Positions 36,633 to 52,929 of a stretch of DNA of 64,000 bases are shown here, in pieces. Below the pieces are notes generated by a model. The model made no database searches and was not told where the DNA came from. It was given only the letters and a program-made list of their open reading frames with translations. Numbering within the stretch: position 1 is the first letter of the stretch; each line of letters starts with the position of its first letter. A program made the position numbers and the translations under genes. Source of the stretch: Aphelenchoides besseyi (taxonomy: Eukaryota; Nematoda; Chromadorea; Rhabditida; Aphelenchoididae); NCBI GenBank assembly GCA_024699855.1, contig JAMPIQ010000001.1, forward strand, positions 7,998,001 to 8,062,000. The letters are read 5' to 3'.

Positions 36633-37165
36633 ATGATTGTTACAAGTAACACACTTTTATTATTGTTAGTTGTTCCGCTTGTCTTTGCGTTCCGTCAACA
36701 GTCGGTTGGAGTTCGTGGACGACTGATGTGTGGCTCGCAGCCATCGTCGAACACTAAAGTCAAATTGTGGAATAAAAACAAAATCGGTATGCACATGATC
36801 ATCGTTCTTATCTCTGATTTTCAAGGAACGGATGACCAGTTAGCCGACACAATGACGGATAATTACGGTAAATGAATAGTTATAAAATAATCGTCCTTTT
36901 AGGTAACTTTGTTATATTCGGTGGCGTTGGATCTATTTTCTCGATGAACGTTCATCTCAAAGTATGTAAAAGTGTAGGGCCTCGATAAGTCGGTTTCTAG
37001 ATCTACCACGATTGTGCACGACGTCTTCCTTGTCAACGAAAAATCGATCTAGGGATTCCTGAAAAGTATATTTCGAGAAGTCAAAACGTGGAAAACTATT
37101 TCGAAGCCGGTACACTGAATCTGGAATTTATTTTTCCTCAGGAAGAAAGCTCTTGTATCAACTAA
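36633..37165 (+). CDS. Secreted transthyretin-like (TTL) family protein
   Basis: Nematode-typical secreted beta-sandwich protein. Four exons; splicing removes the GTATGC intron inside KIG|TD and the one at NYG|N. A signal peptide ([20 protein letters not shown]) precedes the family core: [55 protein letters not shown], and [11 protein letters not shown]. One cysteine in the RGRLMC block and two more near [12 protein letters not shown] fit the TTL disulphide pattern. Functions known in this family include bridging apoptotic cells (TTR-52); others are unassigned. Convergent with the Ly6-like gene; stop codons are 25 bp apart. Confidence 0.9.
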
Positions 37166-37190
37166 ATGGTACTTGTATTTACATGTAAAT

Positions 37191-37729
37191 CTATGACAAA
37201 GATCTTATTGTTGAAAGAACGAACAATGAACCGAATATCACAGTGATTGTTGTCGTTGATTTGGAGGCAAGAGCTGATGGCTGAAGTCGGGCTGCACTCA
37301 ATTGCTCGTCTCCGTTACCTAAATCAATAGAGAATACAGAGAAGATTTGAATTGACATACAAAAATCGAAATCACAAGCACATCTTGTAATTAATTTGGA
37401 TCCGAAACCGTTTTGTTTACATTGTGTCGGCTCGATATCGTCACCACAGCTTTTGTACACCGTTTTTCTCTCTAAAGACATGCTCCATAGTGAATTAGGA
37501 AACCGTCCAATTACCATTGTCCATATTGGAAGTTTCCATTTTAAGACAAACTAATCCATGACAATTCCCAACGTTACATGTGTTGTCGTCAGCGCGACAA
37601 TCGTAGCATATTATCGCATTAACTAAACGGCTAATTCAATTTGGATTAAGAAACAGCACATTTACCACGTTGCATGAAGTTGGCAACTAATAAACAACAT
37701 AACAGCTGATGAGTGGTCGTAATCTTCAT
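37191..37729 (-). CDS. Ly6/three-finger GPI-anchored surface protein
   Basis: About 130 residues from ATG 37729. A signal peptide (MKITTTHQLLCCLLVANFM) is followed by AIICYDCRADDNTCNVGNC, CLKMETSNMD, VYKSCGDDIEPTQCKQNGF, and RCACDFDFCNGD, ten cysteines in the LU/Ly6 pattern with the terminal C-x-CN. The C-terminus ends in a hydrophobic helix (TTTITVIFGSLFVLSTIRSLS), the layout of a GPI-attachment signal, without a cytoplasmic tail. Four exons with consensus splice sites join in frame. Nematode relatives act at the neuronal surface or in odour response, but no specific role can be assigned here. Confidence 0.78.
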
Positions 37730-38574
37730 AGTTAGCACTAGGCACAGTCAAGCATTCTAATTGAAACAAACTAGAAAATTGAGTTGACTAAAAATACACG
37801 AATTTGTTACAATCCGATAGAAAAAAGGGCGAAGGTCGAGGAGAAGTAAGTCGCTATAAAATATGAAAGAAACGGTTGTCAACGTGTTGTTCAATAATAA
37901 TTCGATTGAGCGCTACGATGGTCCGGCAAATTCAATGTTTCCGGACGTTTTCACACTTTTCACCGACTTTCAACCCAATCAACTGTCCATTTAAGTCGTC
38001 TCTTCCTTCGCACTCTTGTACCGTGGCCCACTTGAAGCATCGCGAGTTCGCCTTCTTGTCGTCCTCTTTCTCATGATTTGACGCCGATGAGTGGAATTTG
38101 CGACTCGCGCTCTTCCTTTCGGTTTGTTAACGTGCCACAAAACAAAAGGGCCGAACCGTCTGGTTACTCAACACCGGAACCAACTCAAAATCCCGGCTTA
38201 TCGTATTTACGAATAAACTGAAGCAACAAGTTAACGTCCGTATGTGCGCGAGATGCCAAGAAACGAAAATGCTAAGTCGTGGACTTGTTTTCCAAATTAG
38301 TCCAAATGAGCAGCTCTAGCATCTTCTTTGCGTACATCGATCGACCGTTAGGCATTCATTCATAATGAAACTCGTCGGAGTCTTATCGCGGCTCTTCCTT
38401 CTACTCGAAATTGGCCTCGTTTTCCACGGATTTCCACCAATAAACTCGGTGCTTTCCGGACGCCATTTCCCAACGACCTCGAGGTTTTTGTACGAAAAAA
38501 CATGTGCGCAACATGTTACGAACGAAAGTTGGCAGTTTATTTCTTTGTAATCGACATTCTTACAAATTGCGTAG
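37730..38574. other. Intergenic between Ly6-like and RING/B-box genes
   Basis: 845 bp. A plus-strand frame of 61 codons at 38365-38550 begins with a signal-like hydrophobic stretch (MKLVGVLSRLFLLLEIGLVF) but has no further support; 37876-38076 is an open frame without recognisable content. No gene called. Confidence 0.35.
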
Positions 38575-40659
38575 TTAAATAGCAGACGAGCCGGTTATTG
38601 TAGGAACTGCAGCTTTAAGGTCGCAGTTATGTTCGTTAAACAGAGATTCTTCCAAACTCTAAAAAACAAACTCGATGAGTTAAAAGATTGATTGACTACT
38701 TTGATAAAAGCATCGGAGGACTTTAGAATTTCGTCGAAAACATAAGAAAAATGCCTTGAACATTGAGCTGCTTGAACTTCTGGCTCCTTAGTCTCATGCG
38801 CGTCCAAACAGTCGGAATGAATCTTTCGAATCTTCTGGAAAACATTCGAATCTCTTAAGGCCGTTGAACTCACTTCCAATACGAGTAGTCGAAACTTCTC
38901 ATTTAACTCCTCGCTAAAGCGGTCGAATTGAGCTTTGGTATTGTTCACGAATTCTCTACGTATTTCTTCTATTGCCTTTGTGTTTCTTGAATAATCGGGT
39001 TATTAGGAATACCATTCTTGCTGCGTACTTGAAATCAACTTCTCTTTTAATAGCATGATTGTTGTGCTTGTGAAGAATACAGTTTGCACAAATTGAAGAG
39101 TTTCCTCGATCACAATCAATACAACGCCACAGCTCCTCATCAACACAAGCCAATCGACATACACTGCAGCGCTAAAAGATTTTTTGTTCAAAATGAATAT
39201 GAATCTATGGCAACTTGATCAAAAGTCTGCGAGCGACGAACTTTTTCCAACATTTCAATTGCTTCTAAAATCAAGATTTCTGTAGGCAAACGAGTTACGT
39301 TCCCGTGTTGACCTTTCAGTCCGTAGTTCATCGGTAGTCCGGTGGTTGGTATTTTCGATGGATTACGACAATTCGGGCATCTAATAGCGGAACAAACAAC
39401 TGGAACTGGAAGATTTGATCTACGAACATGGAATTTGTTTTGTTATAACCTTTGGCTGAAAGTCTGGCAAGACATTGATTACAAAAGGAATGACCACAGC
39501 TGAGAGTACGTGGATCGTTGTAAGTATCCAAACATATAGAGCAAATAACATCAGCCAAACCAATTCCTCCCGTTTCTTCGATCGTTTCGGCAAAAGCAAC
39601 TCGTGATGCGGATAAGAAGCCGCGAACTCGATAAAATGTTGGTTGTGAAGGAAGATCACAATGTATTAACAAATCGTCTCCAATTAATCGCACAGCAAAA
39701 TTTGACGCATCACCGTCAATAGTGGCGGCTGTAGTGACACTAAATAAACGATATACACTCAATACTTGACTATTTCTTACTGTTTCCAAGCCGCTAAGCG
39801 TACATCTAATAACCAGACTTCTGCTTTTGTCGTATTTTCATCTTTTTTGCTGATAACAAAGATACCAAAAGGTTCGTTCTTCCAGCAATTGGCCCAAACA
39901 GCTCGACGCGACAAATTAACGGTTGCGCTGTCATCAGGCAAAACATCCGAAACTGTCCAATCAACTCGCTGATCCTCCTCGTCGGCTGAATGTGTTGCCA
40001 AATAACCTCCATTGCTTTTTCGGTGAATGAAATGAAGACCCTAAACGACGTTAAAGGCATTGCGTTGATATTATAATATATACATTTTGTGTGACAAAAG
40101 GAAGCTCCCAAATCATAGAACTTGGTAAGAAACCAGTTTGTTCACGCTTCAATGTCAACGAACTGATGTTGTAAACAAAGTACCAGAAACGCTGAGCTTC
40201 GTTTGGTATCGCAGTTTTTCGTTCGTAAAATATAAGCTAAAATATGAGTTGATTAATGTGTTTAACCGGATGCATTGCCTCAACATTTCCAGCTCTTTCT
40301 TGTGCACAATACGACAATTGCAACTGGTCAATAGATGAGTCAACAGACAAATAAACTTTTGAGCGAGGCAAAAGGTTTAACTCATCTTTCGCTTCAATTT
40401 GAAATGTCACTAAACAATAGCGCTGTTTTGTCGTCTTGTAGAAGAGCACGGAGAGCTTCTCCTGATGTATAAAAAGCACGTAGCACAGCCAACGCTTGTG
40501 ACGAAAACTCGAATCCCATCGCAATGGAGAGTAGATGCCCGTTGAGGTGTCCAATCTCACAACACGTTGTTCACTACGATCGTATATGAAGGCATCACCA
40601 GAATCGTTAAATGCAATCGCATTCATCGCATTTCTTATTCCGTTGATTTCCGTCCGCAT
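38575..40659 (-). CDS. RING and B-box protein with RING in the middle
   Basis: Probable E3 ubiquitin ligase. From ATG 40659 (MRTEINGIRNAMNAIAFNDSGDAFIYD) the first about 330 residues are a beta-rich region of unrecognised type (FIYDRSEQRVVRLDTSTGIYSPL, LPRSKVYLSVDSSIDQLQLSY, GIFVISKKDENTTKAEVWLLDVRL), possibly propeller-like. A complete C3HC4 RING follows: CSICLDTYNDPRTLSCGHSFCNQCL..CPNCR. Next comes a B-box-type zinc region (CSVCRLACVDEELWRCIDCDRGNSSICANCILHKHNNH) and a helical coiled-coil tail ending TGSSAI. The tail order RING-B-box-coiled coil is that of TRIM proteins, but TRIMs begin with the RING. Seven or more exons join in frame. An intron between the N-terminal part and the RING is in phase, so one protein is likely. 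Confidence 0.68.
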
Positions 40660-40982
40660 TTTGACAACCAACAAGGTGACAGAAACCAAAAGTCGGGAAA
40701 CGTAAACCGAAAAGCGCCCTCCAATTTCTCGTCAAACACCAAGATTGTTTGATTTTAACGCTGGGGTGCTTATCGAATTCCTCGCTTCAAGTTTTTATTT
40801 CTCTCCGATCGCTTGTGAAAACACTCAACTGACCAATAGCCTTCGGAAATAGAATTTTATTCGTAATTTACGAAAAACTGATATCATTGACTTTTGTCGA
40901 ACCCGAAGTAGAAATTGCGATAGAGTGAAAATGTTCGTTAAAAACTCGCATAAAAATAACACACGTCTAAAAGCTAAATAGT
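40660..40982. other. Intergenic before the RING/B-box gene
   Basis: 323 bp between the VPS41 stop and the next same-strand ATG. No feature recognised apart from possible VPS41 3'UTR. Confidence 0.35.
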
Positions 40983-43900
40983 CTAGTAATCAAAAAATGG
41001 ATTCAAGTTCGCTTGCGAAACTAGAGAAGTGAGACCGTCGACTTCAACATCCGATTTCTGTTTCTGCTCGTTCTCCATTTCCGCAGTCGAGAAACAAATT
41101 GGACAAACGATTGACTGATTCCCATCCGACAGAATGCATGGCGAATGAAATAGATGATCGCAGCCAAGAAGCAACAGTTCATCGTTAAAGTTATTGCTTT
41201 CGTCGTTTGCAAAAATGATTGTATTCCTGTAAAATCAAGACATTAGATATCGCGGTAGTTGTTAATCATACCCACAAGCATCACATGAGCGCTTCACATC
41301 AACAAAATTCGAATTTGCCGCAATTTCAACCCTAGATTTCATCAACGATAAACAATCCTCGAGTCCAATTTTCTTCGAGTCTTTCAACAAGCTAATTTGC
41401 AGTTCGTAGTCGCGAAGAATTTTGAGCAGGGCCTTCTTCAGACCCGGGATCTCAACATCGTCAGGAATCTAAACTATGGTCGATAAACTCGATTTTATAA
41501 ATCACCAGACTACCTTCTCAATGACCAACAAGGCGTCAACAAAGGACACGACTTCTGCCAAAAGTTTTTGAATGTGTTCCGGTTTTCGAAAAGACAACTC
41601 GACTAATCGATGCCAAAGTTCAACATCGTAATCGTGATCCATACAAAAACTAATGGCGCCATCAATGTCTTCTAATTGTGTCATTATAACATCCAATGCT
41701 TTCAGTCGATCCCCACTTCGGCCAAGTAAGTAAACGACCTAAAGTTTGAAATTTAAGGACATTTAAGTCTTATAACAAACTTCTTGAATATAACCTTTAC
41801 GTTTACAAATCTCTAGCGCCTGTCCGAGTTTGTAAATTTCGCACTTTTTCAAAAACGGCATTAGCTTTGGTCGATCGTATTCCGCATATAACCGGATCAT
41901 CAAATCAGTGTGTTCGTTTGCTTCACCACGCGAATAGAGACGATTCAAATATGCCATCTAAAAGCAAAGTAGCTATAAGTCTTATTATTGTTATTGTACC
42001 TGAAGGCGTGGAGTTTTGCTCAATTGTTTCACTACTTGTGTCGAGGGAATTGAATCTTCGTTGTCCAAAAGTAAGCGAACAGCCAAATCCGAAGAAATCT
42101 CCATTAGCTCAACAATTCGATCTTTAACCAAAACAAAAAGATGATAGCGATCGATAACACCGAAAATTGCCTTGTCCTTGAGCAGCATGTAAATATCCAA
42201 AGCTCGTTCATAATTTCGAACATAAGCCAGAAGATACGCTAATGATTGAAGGAGATTGACGTCTTTGTTGTTTGCATTTGCTCCCTTGGTTGTTGGATGA
42301 TTGTCGGCCATACGTTTGAGGATCTTATCAATTATAGAAGCTTAAATTAACAATATAAGACTTTAAAAAGACTCGCACCAACCAGCTCTATAAATATCCG
42401 GATTCCATTCGTGAATCAGTTTGCGGAATAGTCGTGTTCGAGAATACAAAGCTGCAGTCAACATCCACTCGTAGCATTCCGGTTCCAATTGTGGAGAACC
42501 AGCGGGAATGTAAGGAACAAGTTTGAGAATTTCACCATGTTTCTCAAACAATTCGCAGTAATATTCCCATTCTTCCTTGCATCGTCCGCAAATTTGAGTT
42601 AGATAAGCGGCGGCAGATTTGAAATCATTTTGTTCGATTAGAGTGTGAATTAAACGTCGACCAATTTCACTAATCGACGTTTCAACCAATCCAGAACGAT
42701 CTTTCAGTGCACATTCGAGAGCTTCTTTGTAGAGTTTATTCTCCAGAAACCACGACACACGATCGTCAATCAAACACGGATGTGCCTAAAACTCTGTATA
42801 GAATCGTTTGTACCATTTCATTACCTCAATCAATTCTCGTGACCCCAACAAAAAGTACAGCGAATCAGAAGGTATTGAACACAAGAAAAAACGTTTCAAC
42901 AATCGAATATCTGCATGTCGCATTCCTATCATGTCCTCGGAGGTGATTGTATATTGGGTCATGCTCACGGCTTTCAACAACATCAACTGAGCGTTTGCTT
43001 GCTCATGTCGTAAATTTAAAGCTGTTAGATTGGAAATATCCGAATACACCGACTAAATAAAACCCATTTTCTCTCCTTAAAATGCTCGCTTACTTTCGTA
43101 TCATCGAAGCCACCAGTTTCAGCGTCGGATTGAGATGACTCGCCATTCTCGTTTAATCCAAATCCAAACACCACAATTTCGTCCCACGACTGTTCGCAAA
43201 CCGAAGCTGAATCGGACAACGTGAAACTAATTCCGGAAATGAAGAAGTCAGGTAGTGTCCATTGATTGATTATTTCGACTTTCTTATGCGCTATTCCAGC
43301 TGCATCCTGCAACTTAAACAGTCGATGTTCTTCAGCTATGAACGTACTCTTGATTGAGTTGTAACACAACAAATGGAAATCGAACTTCCCCACGCAACAA
43401 TCAACGTCAACGAATCGATCCAACAATGACGCGGCGGAAATCGCGAAATAGGAATCGGTTTTTCTTGCTGTACCGGTTGAATTAGTGTAATTATTCGTTT
43501 CAAGTTGCTAGACGTTTATGTTAGACAGCAGATCATCAATTCTACTCACCAATCGTAAATTCTCGTTCCGCTGTCATTCGTAAAAGCGATCAACGAGCTC
43601 TTCCAAGTACACATCATAATTAGACCATCTCGGTCCAATCCCTGATATAGAACCTAAACCATGTAGTTGCGAAACAAGCAATTGATTATCCGATTAACTG
43701 TTTTGCGTTTGCCCAAAAATCCTCGCTCGTGAAACGTCAAACATTGACCGGCGATTATGAACGATTGACTGGATCCTGGTTTCGAAAAGTCCTCGGCCAG
43801 TGCAACACATTTGGCGGCCGGATAGACGTCAATGTTCTGAAAGCACATTGACAATAAGCCAAAGAAAACGGAACTCACTTGATTGAATTCTGAGTGTCCG

Positions 43901-44291
43901 AATCCCTGAATGCAGACTTTTTTATCGTTAGCACAACTGATCACGTAGTTTCCAATTCCATCGACTGCCAAATGGGAAACTGAACATCGATGAGATTGAA
44001 CTTTCTTCTCGAAATGCACGTGGCCCAAATGATCGAAAAATGCGATTCGTCCCGATGAAAACCCAATACAAATGAATTTGTCGTGAACAACAACACACGA
44101 TGCCGAGTCCTGTTCCAGTCGCTTAGCCACGTCGTGAACAACACGTTTGTATTTGAAGCGCTAAAACCACAGATACCAGCTAGCCGTTAAAACGAGAAGC
44201 TTACCGGCTCGACAAGATACTCCTCGTCGTCGTCCGTTTGTTTGTTGGACGTTTCGCCGCGACTGTTGATCGTTGCCGTTACGGCGCTCAT
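40983..44291 (-). CDS. VPS41: VPS41, HOPS tethering-complex subunit
   Basis: HOPS subunit needed for fusion of late endosomes, autophagosomes and AP-3 vesicles with lysosomes. It starts MSAVTATINSRGE, then an acidic QTDDDEEYLVEP, then a WD/beta-propeller (HDVAKRLEQDSASCVVVHDKFICIGFSSGRIAFFDHLG, SVSHLAVDGIGNYVISCANDKKVCIQG). The middle is the clathrin-repeat solenoid with LYAEYDRPKLMPFLKKCEIYKLGQALEICKRKGYIQE and MTQLEDIDGAISFCMDHDYDVELWHRLVELS, near-identical in order to human VPS41. A RING-H2-like domain ends the protein (NTIIFANDESNNF..GCDHLFHSPCIL..VCPICF). About twelve exons. ATG 44291 directly follows an AG acceptor (ATTTCAG|ATG). Confidence 0.93.
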
Positions 44292-44766
44292 CTGAAATAA
44301 TTTGGATGTTTGTCACGAAAACTTTTGAAGTAAACGGAAAGCTTCTCTTTGTTCAACTAAACACGCGAATTCATTGAGAAATTTTGATTCCAAAAATGAT
44401 TAATTAAAAAACTGCTAATCACATTCTTTCACGAAACTGTTTCTTGCAACGTTCTGAATCTCAACACGAATTTTGGCCACTTTCTTTCTTGGCATTGGCT
44501 TCGGCTATTGCAGCGAAATACCGCGCGTTGTTTACAATTCGGACGCAGTTCCCGCCCGTTTTAGTCGATCCAGATTCCGATGAAAATTGTCGTCGATTTC
44601 GAAATTATTCAAATTTTCAAGTTTTCGTATTTTCGAGCCCCGTACCGAATGGATCGTATTTAACGTGTTCGCAGAAATCTACTAATCTCTTGCATAACTT
44701 TAGAATTATTGATTAGTTTTGGTTTGTTTCGGCGTCGATCTCCGAACTCGTTGATGAGCCGAAATC
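44292..44766. other. Divergent promoter region, VPS41 and SPT16
   Basis: 475 bp between divergent genes; a plus-strand open frame (44444-44716) has no recognisable product. No regulatory motif identified. Confidence 0.4.
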
Positions 44767-48460
<3,694 letters not shown>

Positions 48461-48849
48461 TTCGTTTCATCGTAACCAAAACTGAACTCTTGTTTCGACC
48501 TTTTTAAATACATAATTTGTTACTATATCTACATTATCATGTTGTTATTCCATTCAATTTTGTTGTCTTCAACTACTGGGTTCGATAAACAGTGAATTTG
48601 CGCAGATTCGTTGAAATAAACAGTGAATGTCTTTATTTAGATATAAATCTCTGGAATGAATTACGTAGCATTTGCGGTTAAACCCGTGGATGAACTGCTG
48701 ACATCAAGAAGAGACTTTTTAGTAGTCGGAAGATAAAACTGGTCTTTTCTGGCCACTTCATTGCTTGTTATTGTTCTTGGTATTAGTGATGAACAGGAAA
48801 ACAAATTGGTTGATTGATCGTTTTCAACTTCAAATCTGAAATCATTGTT
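48461..48849. other. Convergent 3' region, SPT16 and UVRAG-like
   Basis: 389 bp between two stops, AT-rich, with no gene supported; it holds the 3'UTRs of the flanking genes (ATAAAC/AATTTG-rich). Confidence 0.4.
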
Positions 48850-50086
48850 CTAGTTAGTATGCGTATTCACGACTAACCGATAATGTCCAATACAACGTTT
48901 CAAGGTTTCACGTAATCGAGAGATCGGATATATAGAGAGCAAAATTTGTGGATCGTTTGCATCAAATTTGTACTCCAAACAACCACAATCAGTTTGCAAT
49001 TGCACGATATTCTGACAGAGTAATCTCAGACACAATTCCGCATGTTCTTTTGGTGCTTTGGTAATTGTTTGAAAGAAATCAAAACTAAATGTTGAAGGGG
49101 AATATAAGTTTCCATCCAGAACTAACCGTTTCATGGTTATCCGGTTGATGATAATCGAATGGGAACCGTAAAAGACTGTTGGATTGCGCAGTGGAACATC
49201 CAAAACTTTCGAAATGCAGTTTAGCAAATTGACCAGATGAGAGATAGCACCGCCGTTTTGAAACGCTATATGATCTAAACAACATTCAGTGATTCGGTTT
49301 ACGGCGAAAATAACAACCTGCTCGTTCAGAAATTGCCGGTAGATGTAGACCTGGAATCACAAAACTACCTTGTCGGTGTTTCTATTACTGACCGGAGATA
49401 CATTCATAGTTTGTACACAAACAATTTCGTTTGAAATGTCGAACCAGATAATCGTCGAAAAAATACAATTTGTACAGTTGATCCAAAAGATAACGTCGAC
49501 GAAAAATGATTTCGTTACAAAGCAGAACGTAAGTGTTTCTGCAATTGTACGATCATTTGAACGAATAAAAAGCAGACGATACCTGGCAGATATGTTTTTT
49601 GCTTTTAGGCTCTCTATCTCACTTTTTACTCGATCAATCTCTTTGTTCAATTCACACTGAGCTTCAACTGCAACAATTGAAACTATGACAAGATTATGCA
49701 GAATTTACTACCTTTTTTGACGTTATCCTCAATAGCAACCGTAAGACGATGTTGTGCGTTTCGAACTCGATTCCGCACACGCTCATTCTGTTTCTCCAGT
49801 TGTCGTATTCGAATCGTGGAGTTTTGTATTTTGGCCGACTAAAAAAATAAACGGAATTAAGAAACGGAGACCCACGAATTCGTGAAATGTCGAGTTGTTA
49901 TCGAAGAACGAATCGAACTTGTTTTTGTACTCATCCAACGTTTGTTGTGAACTAGGAACCGCATTGAGCAGACTTTTCATTCTAGAATAAACAATCAATC
50001 AAAGAACGAGAATTCTCTCACCGTTGCCAATCGTTCAGCGACAAGGATTCCGATTTATTCTCCACGTCCACTCCTTCCACACTCAT
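48850..50086 (-). CDS. UVRAG/VPS38-like PI3K-complex II subunit
   Basis: Homolog of UVRAG, the coiled-coil subunit of the VPS34-Beclin 1 complex II, acting in endosome maturation and autophagy. From ATG 50086 (MSVEGVDVENKSESLSLNDWQ), a long coiled-coil follows (IRQLEKQNERVRNRVRNAQHRL, CELNKEIDRVKSEIESLKAK), then YYLL-type segments. The C-terminal BARA-like region reads GGAISHLVNLLNCISKVLDVPLRNPTVFYGSHSII, where human UVRAG has a VPLRYPIIHKGSRSTI block, and ends LQTDCGCLEYKFDAND. No N-terminal C2 domain is visible; it may be absent or in an unread exon. About six exons. The first two exons have consensus splice sites but their joins are less certain than the rest. Confidence 0.72.
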
Positions 50087-50578
50087 AACTCATGAGCGTT
50101 TAGTTCATGATGTAAAAATTATACGACTAGAAGCACAACCTCCATCCGATCCGCTCAACTTCTTCGAATCCGATTATCGACGTGAACATTGAAATCGAAA
50201 TCGAATTGTTTTTACGTCAACAGAATTCACGAAGAACGTTTGTGATCTTTAATGCGAGTGGTTGTAGTCGAGATCTGCGAACAACACGTCTGTTCGTTCA
50301 ACTTCTAGTTTTTGGTCCCAAATTAGTCTCCTATTTCGCCCAAAAGTGATTGCACTTAAGCTACTGGTCTGATTTGTCAGTTTACTCGACGGTACTGAGC
50401 TTGCGATTTGAAGTGCGCATTTAAGTGTCCGTTTGGAACTGTGAATAAGAAAATGAAGGGAAATAAAGCGGAGCAACTGGCGGGTTGAACTGGTCGGCAG
50501 AGGGCGAAACTGCCCGTTCACTTATTCCAGAAAGATCGGCGGCCGTTGGATGCGACTGAGCGTTTCGGTGCCTTCAAA
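50087..50578. other. Divergent promoter region, UVRAG-like and galactosyltransferase
   Basis: 492 bp between divergent genes. A minus-strand open frame (50249-50521) starts in front of the galactosyltransferase gene and has no recognisable product; not called. Confidence 0.4.
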
Positions 50579-52487
50579 ATGGCCAATTGCTTCGTTCGTA
50601 TTTTCCAACTCACGGTAAAAAGTTTGGTGAAATGGTGATTTGAAAGGTTTTTAGGTTGTGATTTTTACGATCATCCATCAAGCCCACTCTCTGTTTCCCG
50701 GTGCAACTCCTGAAGATGGTGACTATCGACACTTGTATCCAAAACTCTGCTTGTCGTTGCGAATCTTTGAAACAGAACATTCGTTTTCCTATCAACTTGG
50801 ATGGCTGGAGGATTTGAAGTATCCGAAAGATCGAATTCACTTTCAATTCTTGGTTCAAGAGGATTCGCTGCTTCAAAATTTGATCAAACGGTTTGCAGTT
50901 TTTACATCTTTTTTGTTTTCGAGCAAAACTGTTTAGTTGGTCGATTAGTGTTGGTCGTTTCTATATTTCTGTTCAAACAGATGAAACCACAGCGAATGAA
51001 TGGTACGAACAAGCACTGGTGTTCGGCCGCAAGAAAACGTGTGCCTTCGCTTTCCTGACCACAAGTGACATTTTCCTTCGTTCTGATTCACTACTGAATT
51101 TGATTGCAAATGACAAGGTGGTTGTTTCGCCATTGGTCATCGAGCCGTTTGCCTTGCACTCAAATGGACGCGGACTCGTTGAAAGCCATCACTTAACTGG
51201 TCAAGTAAAAGAACTCTTACAAGTGAGCAATTCATTCGAAAAACATGTCCAAGTAATTTGTTCAGACGTATTATGTTCGCGAACCAATGCTCATCAATCT
51301 GAAACACATGGATAGCTCGTATTTGTCTTTTGATGCGAACAACGTGCGAGCGTATGATCGCGGTGGACATCCGTTGGATGTTCTTGGATTCTCAGCTTTC
51401 GAAATGAACATCCAAATTTTTGTTGACAATCAGCACTTTTACGGATACTATCTCGACTCGAAAACAAAAACAAAATCCGAGCACAAACAATTGGTAATCT
51501 ATCTGTGACTTTAAATTCCTATCTCTATTTTAGTTGTCTTCACTGCTCAATTATCTTCACGACAGTAGATCGACGGCTATTCTTCATTCCAATGCACTTC
51601 CCGCTTGGTATCCTGAGCCAACAACTTTTGGTTTCGATCGTGTTTATGTTGTAAATTTGCAACGTCGACCAGAACGCATGAAACGAATGGAATCGATCAT
51701 GAAACTACTGGGAATCGATTATGTTCGTTTCAACGCGACAGATGGACGTACGTTAACGGAAAAAGAACTGTCAGACATCCACGTACTGCCCGGCTATTTG
51801 GATCCCTATCACAAACGACCGTTGAAACGCGGTGAAATCGGATGCTTTTTGAGCCATTATCGAATTTGGACAGAGATAGTGACCGAGAAATTGGATCGTG
51901 TGTTGATATTCGAGGATGATATACGTTTTACTGAGAACTCAACAAAAATTTTGCGTGGAATGGTCGAAGATTTGATGAAAATGCGCGATGAATGGGACCT
52001 GATTTATTTGGGTCGAAAGAAGAACGATGCAAATGCACAAGAATTTTACGTCCGAGGTTTGTATTTGCAGCCCATCGTTTGCAATAACTCGCTTATCAAC
52101 AATGCTGTTTTAGGACATCGATATTTGAGCACGGTCACTTATTCGTATTGGACTTTGGGCTATGCGATAAGCCAACGCGGAGCACAAAAACTTCTCGATG
52201 CAGAGCCGTTGAAGAAGTTGGTCGCTTTGGACGAATTTCTACCGATTATGTACGATCAACATCCGAACAACGAGTGGAGCTTTCATTTTGAGAACCGCGA
52301 CCTGTTAGCTTTTAGCGTCTATCCACTTGTAGTTACTCCTATGAAGTACACACATGAGCCGGGTTATGTGTCGGATACTGAAGACTCTATACTTCTTAAC
52401 TCAACACTTTCTTCTTCGCAATTACCTTCAGCCGTTAATTCAGCAATGAATATTGGATTAACTAACGAAGCCAAAACGGAGTTATAA
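50579..52487 (+). CDS. COLGALT1: Procollagen galactosyltransferase (COLGALT), degenerate first domain
   Basis: ER glycosyltransferase family 25 enzyme that adds galactose to hydroxylysine in collagens. Five exons (50579-50614, 50655-50890, 50937-51222, 51266-51493, 51534-52487) total 1740 nt, 579 aa. The signal peptide (MANCFVRIFQLTVVIFTIIHQAHS) starts the protein. The first GT domain is diverged: where the family has a DxD-type metal motif (VDADN in human), this protein reads FAFLTTSDIFLRSD. The second domain is intact: FDRVYVVNLQRRPERMKRM, LPGYLDPYHKRPLKRGEIGCFLSHYRIW, VLIFEDDIRF, WDLIYLGRKK, PLKKLVALDEFLPIMYDQHP. The last four residues are KTEL, a KDEL-type ER-retrieval signal; human COLGALT1 ends RDEL. 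Divergent from the UVRAG-like gene upstream. Confidence 0.92.
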
Positions 52488-52929
52488 GTTGTTATTGTTT
52501 TGATCTTGTATGTTCTTGCCAATGATTTACGGGTTCTGATTTGAATATGCCTTTTAACTTGTTTAGATCAAATAAAACGACTTTTTCTCGATTCATTGCA
52601 CATGTTTGCTCGAATTGATAAAAGGAAGCTAACGAAGAACTGAGCAGAAAAAGGCTTGTGATATCAAAAGTTCAGACTAAATACCATAAACTTTTCTTCG
52701 TTTTCAACCTAATAGTGCAAAGATCAAGCGAGTTGCACGAGTTGTAATCTTTTTTTGTCCTTCGAAAGTTCGTGGCATGTGACCCGACGTTTATTCGCCT
52801 TTAACTCGGCTGTTCGCGGACTTGTCGAGTTAAAGACGAACAATCGACATATTGTTCGCAGTCTTCTTTGCGATTTAATGCAATCTTGTTATTCAGGTAT
52901 TCTCGTACACTGAAACAAATACTTCGATC
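52488..52929. other. Intergenic before alpha-mannosidase
   Basis: 442 bp; AATAAA near 52570 (ATCAAATAAAACG) ends the galactosyltransferase transcript. Nothing else recognised. Confidence 0.4.
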
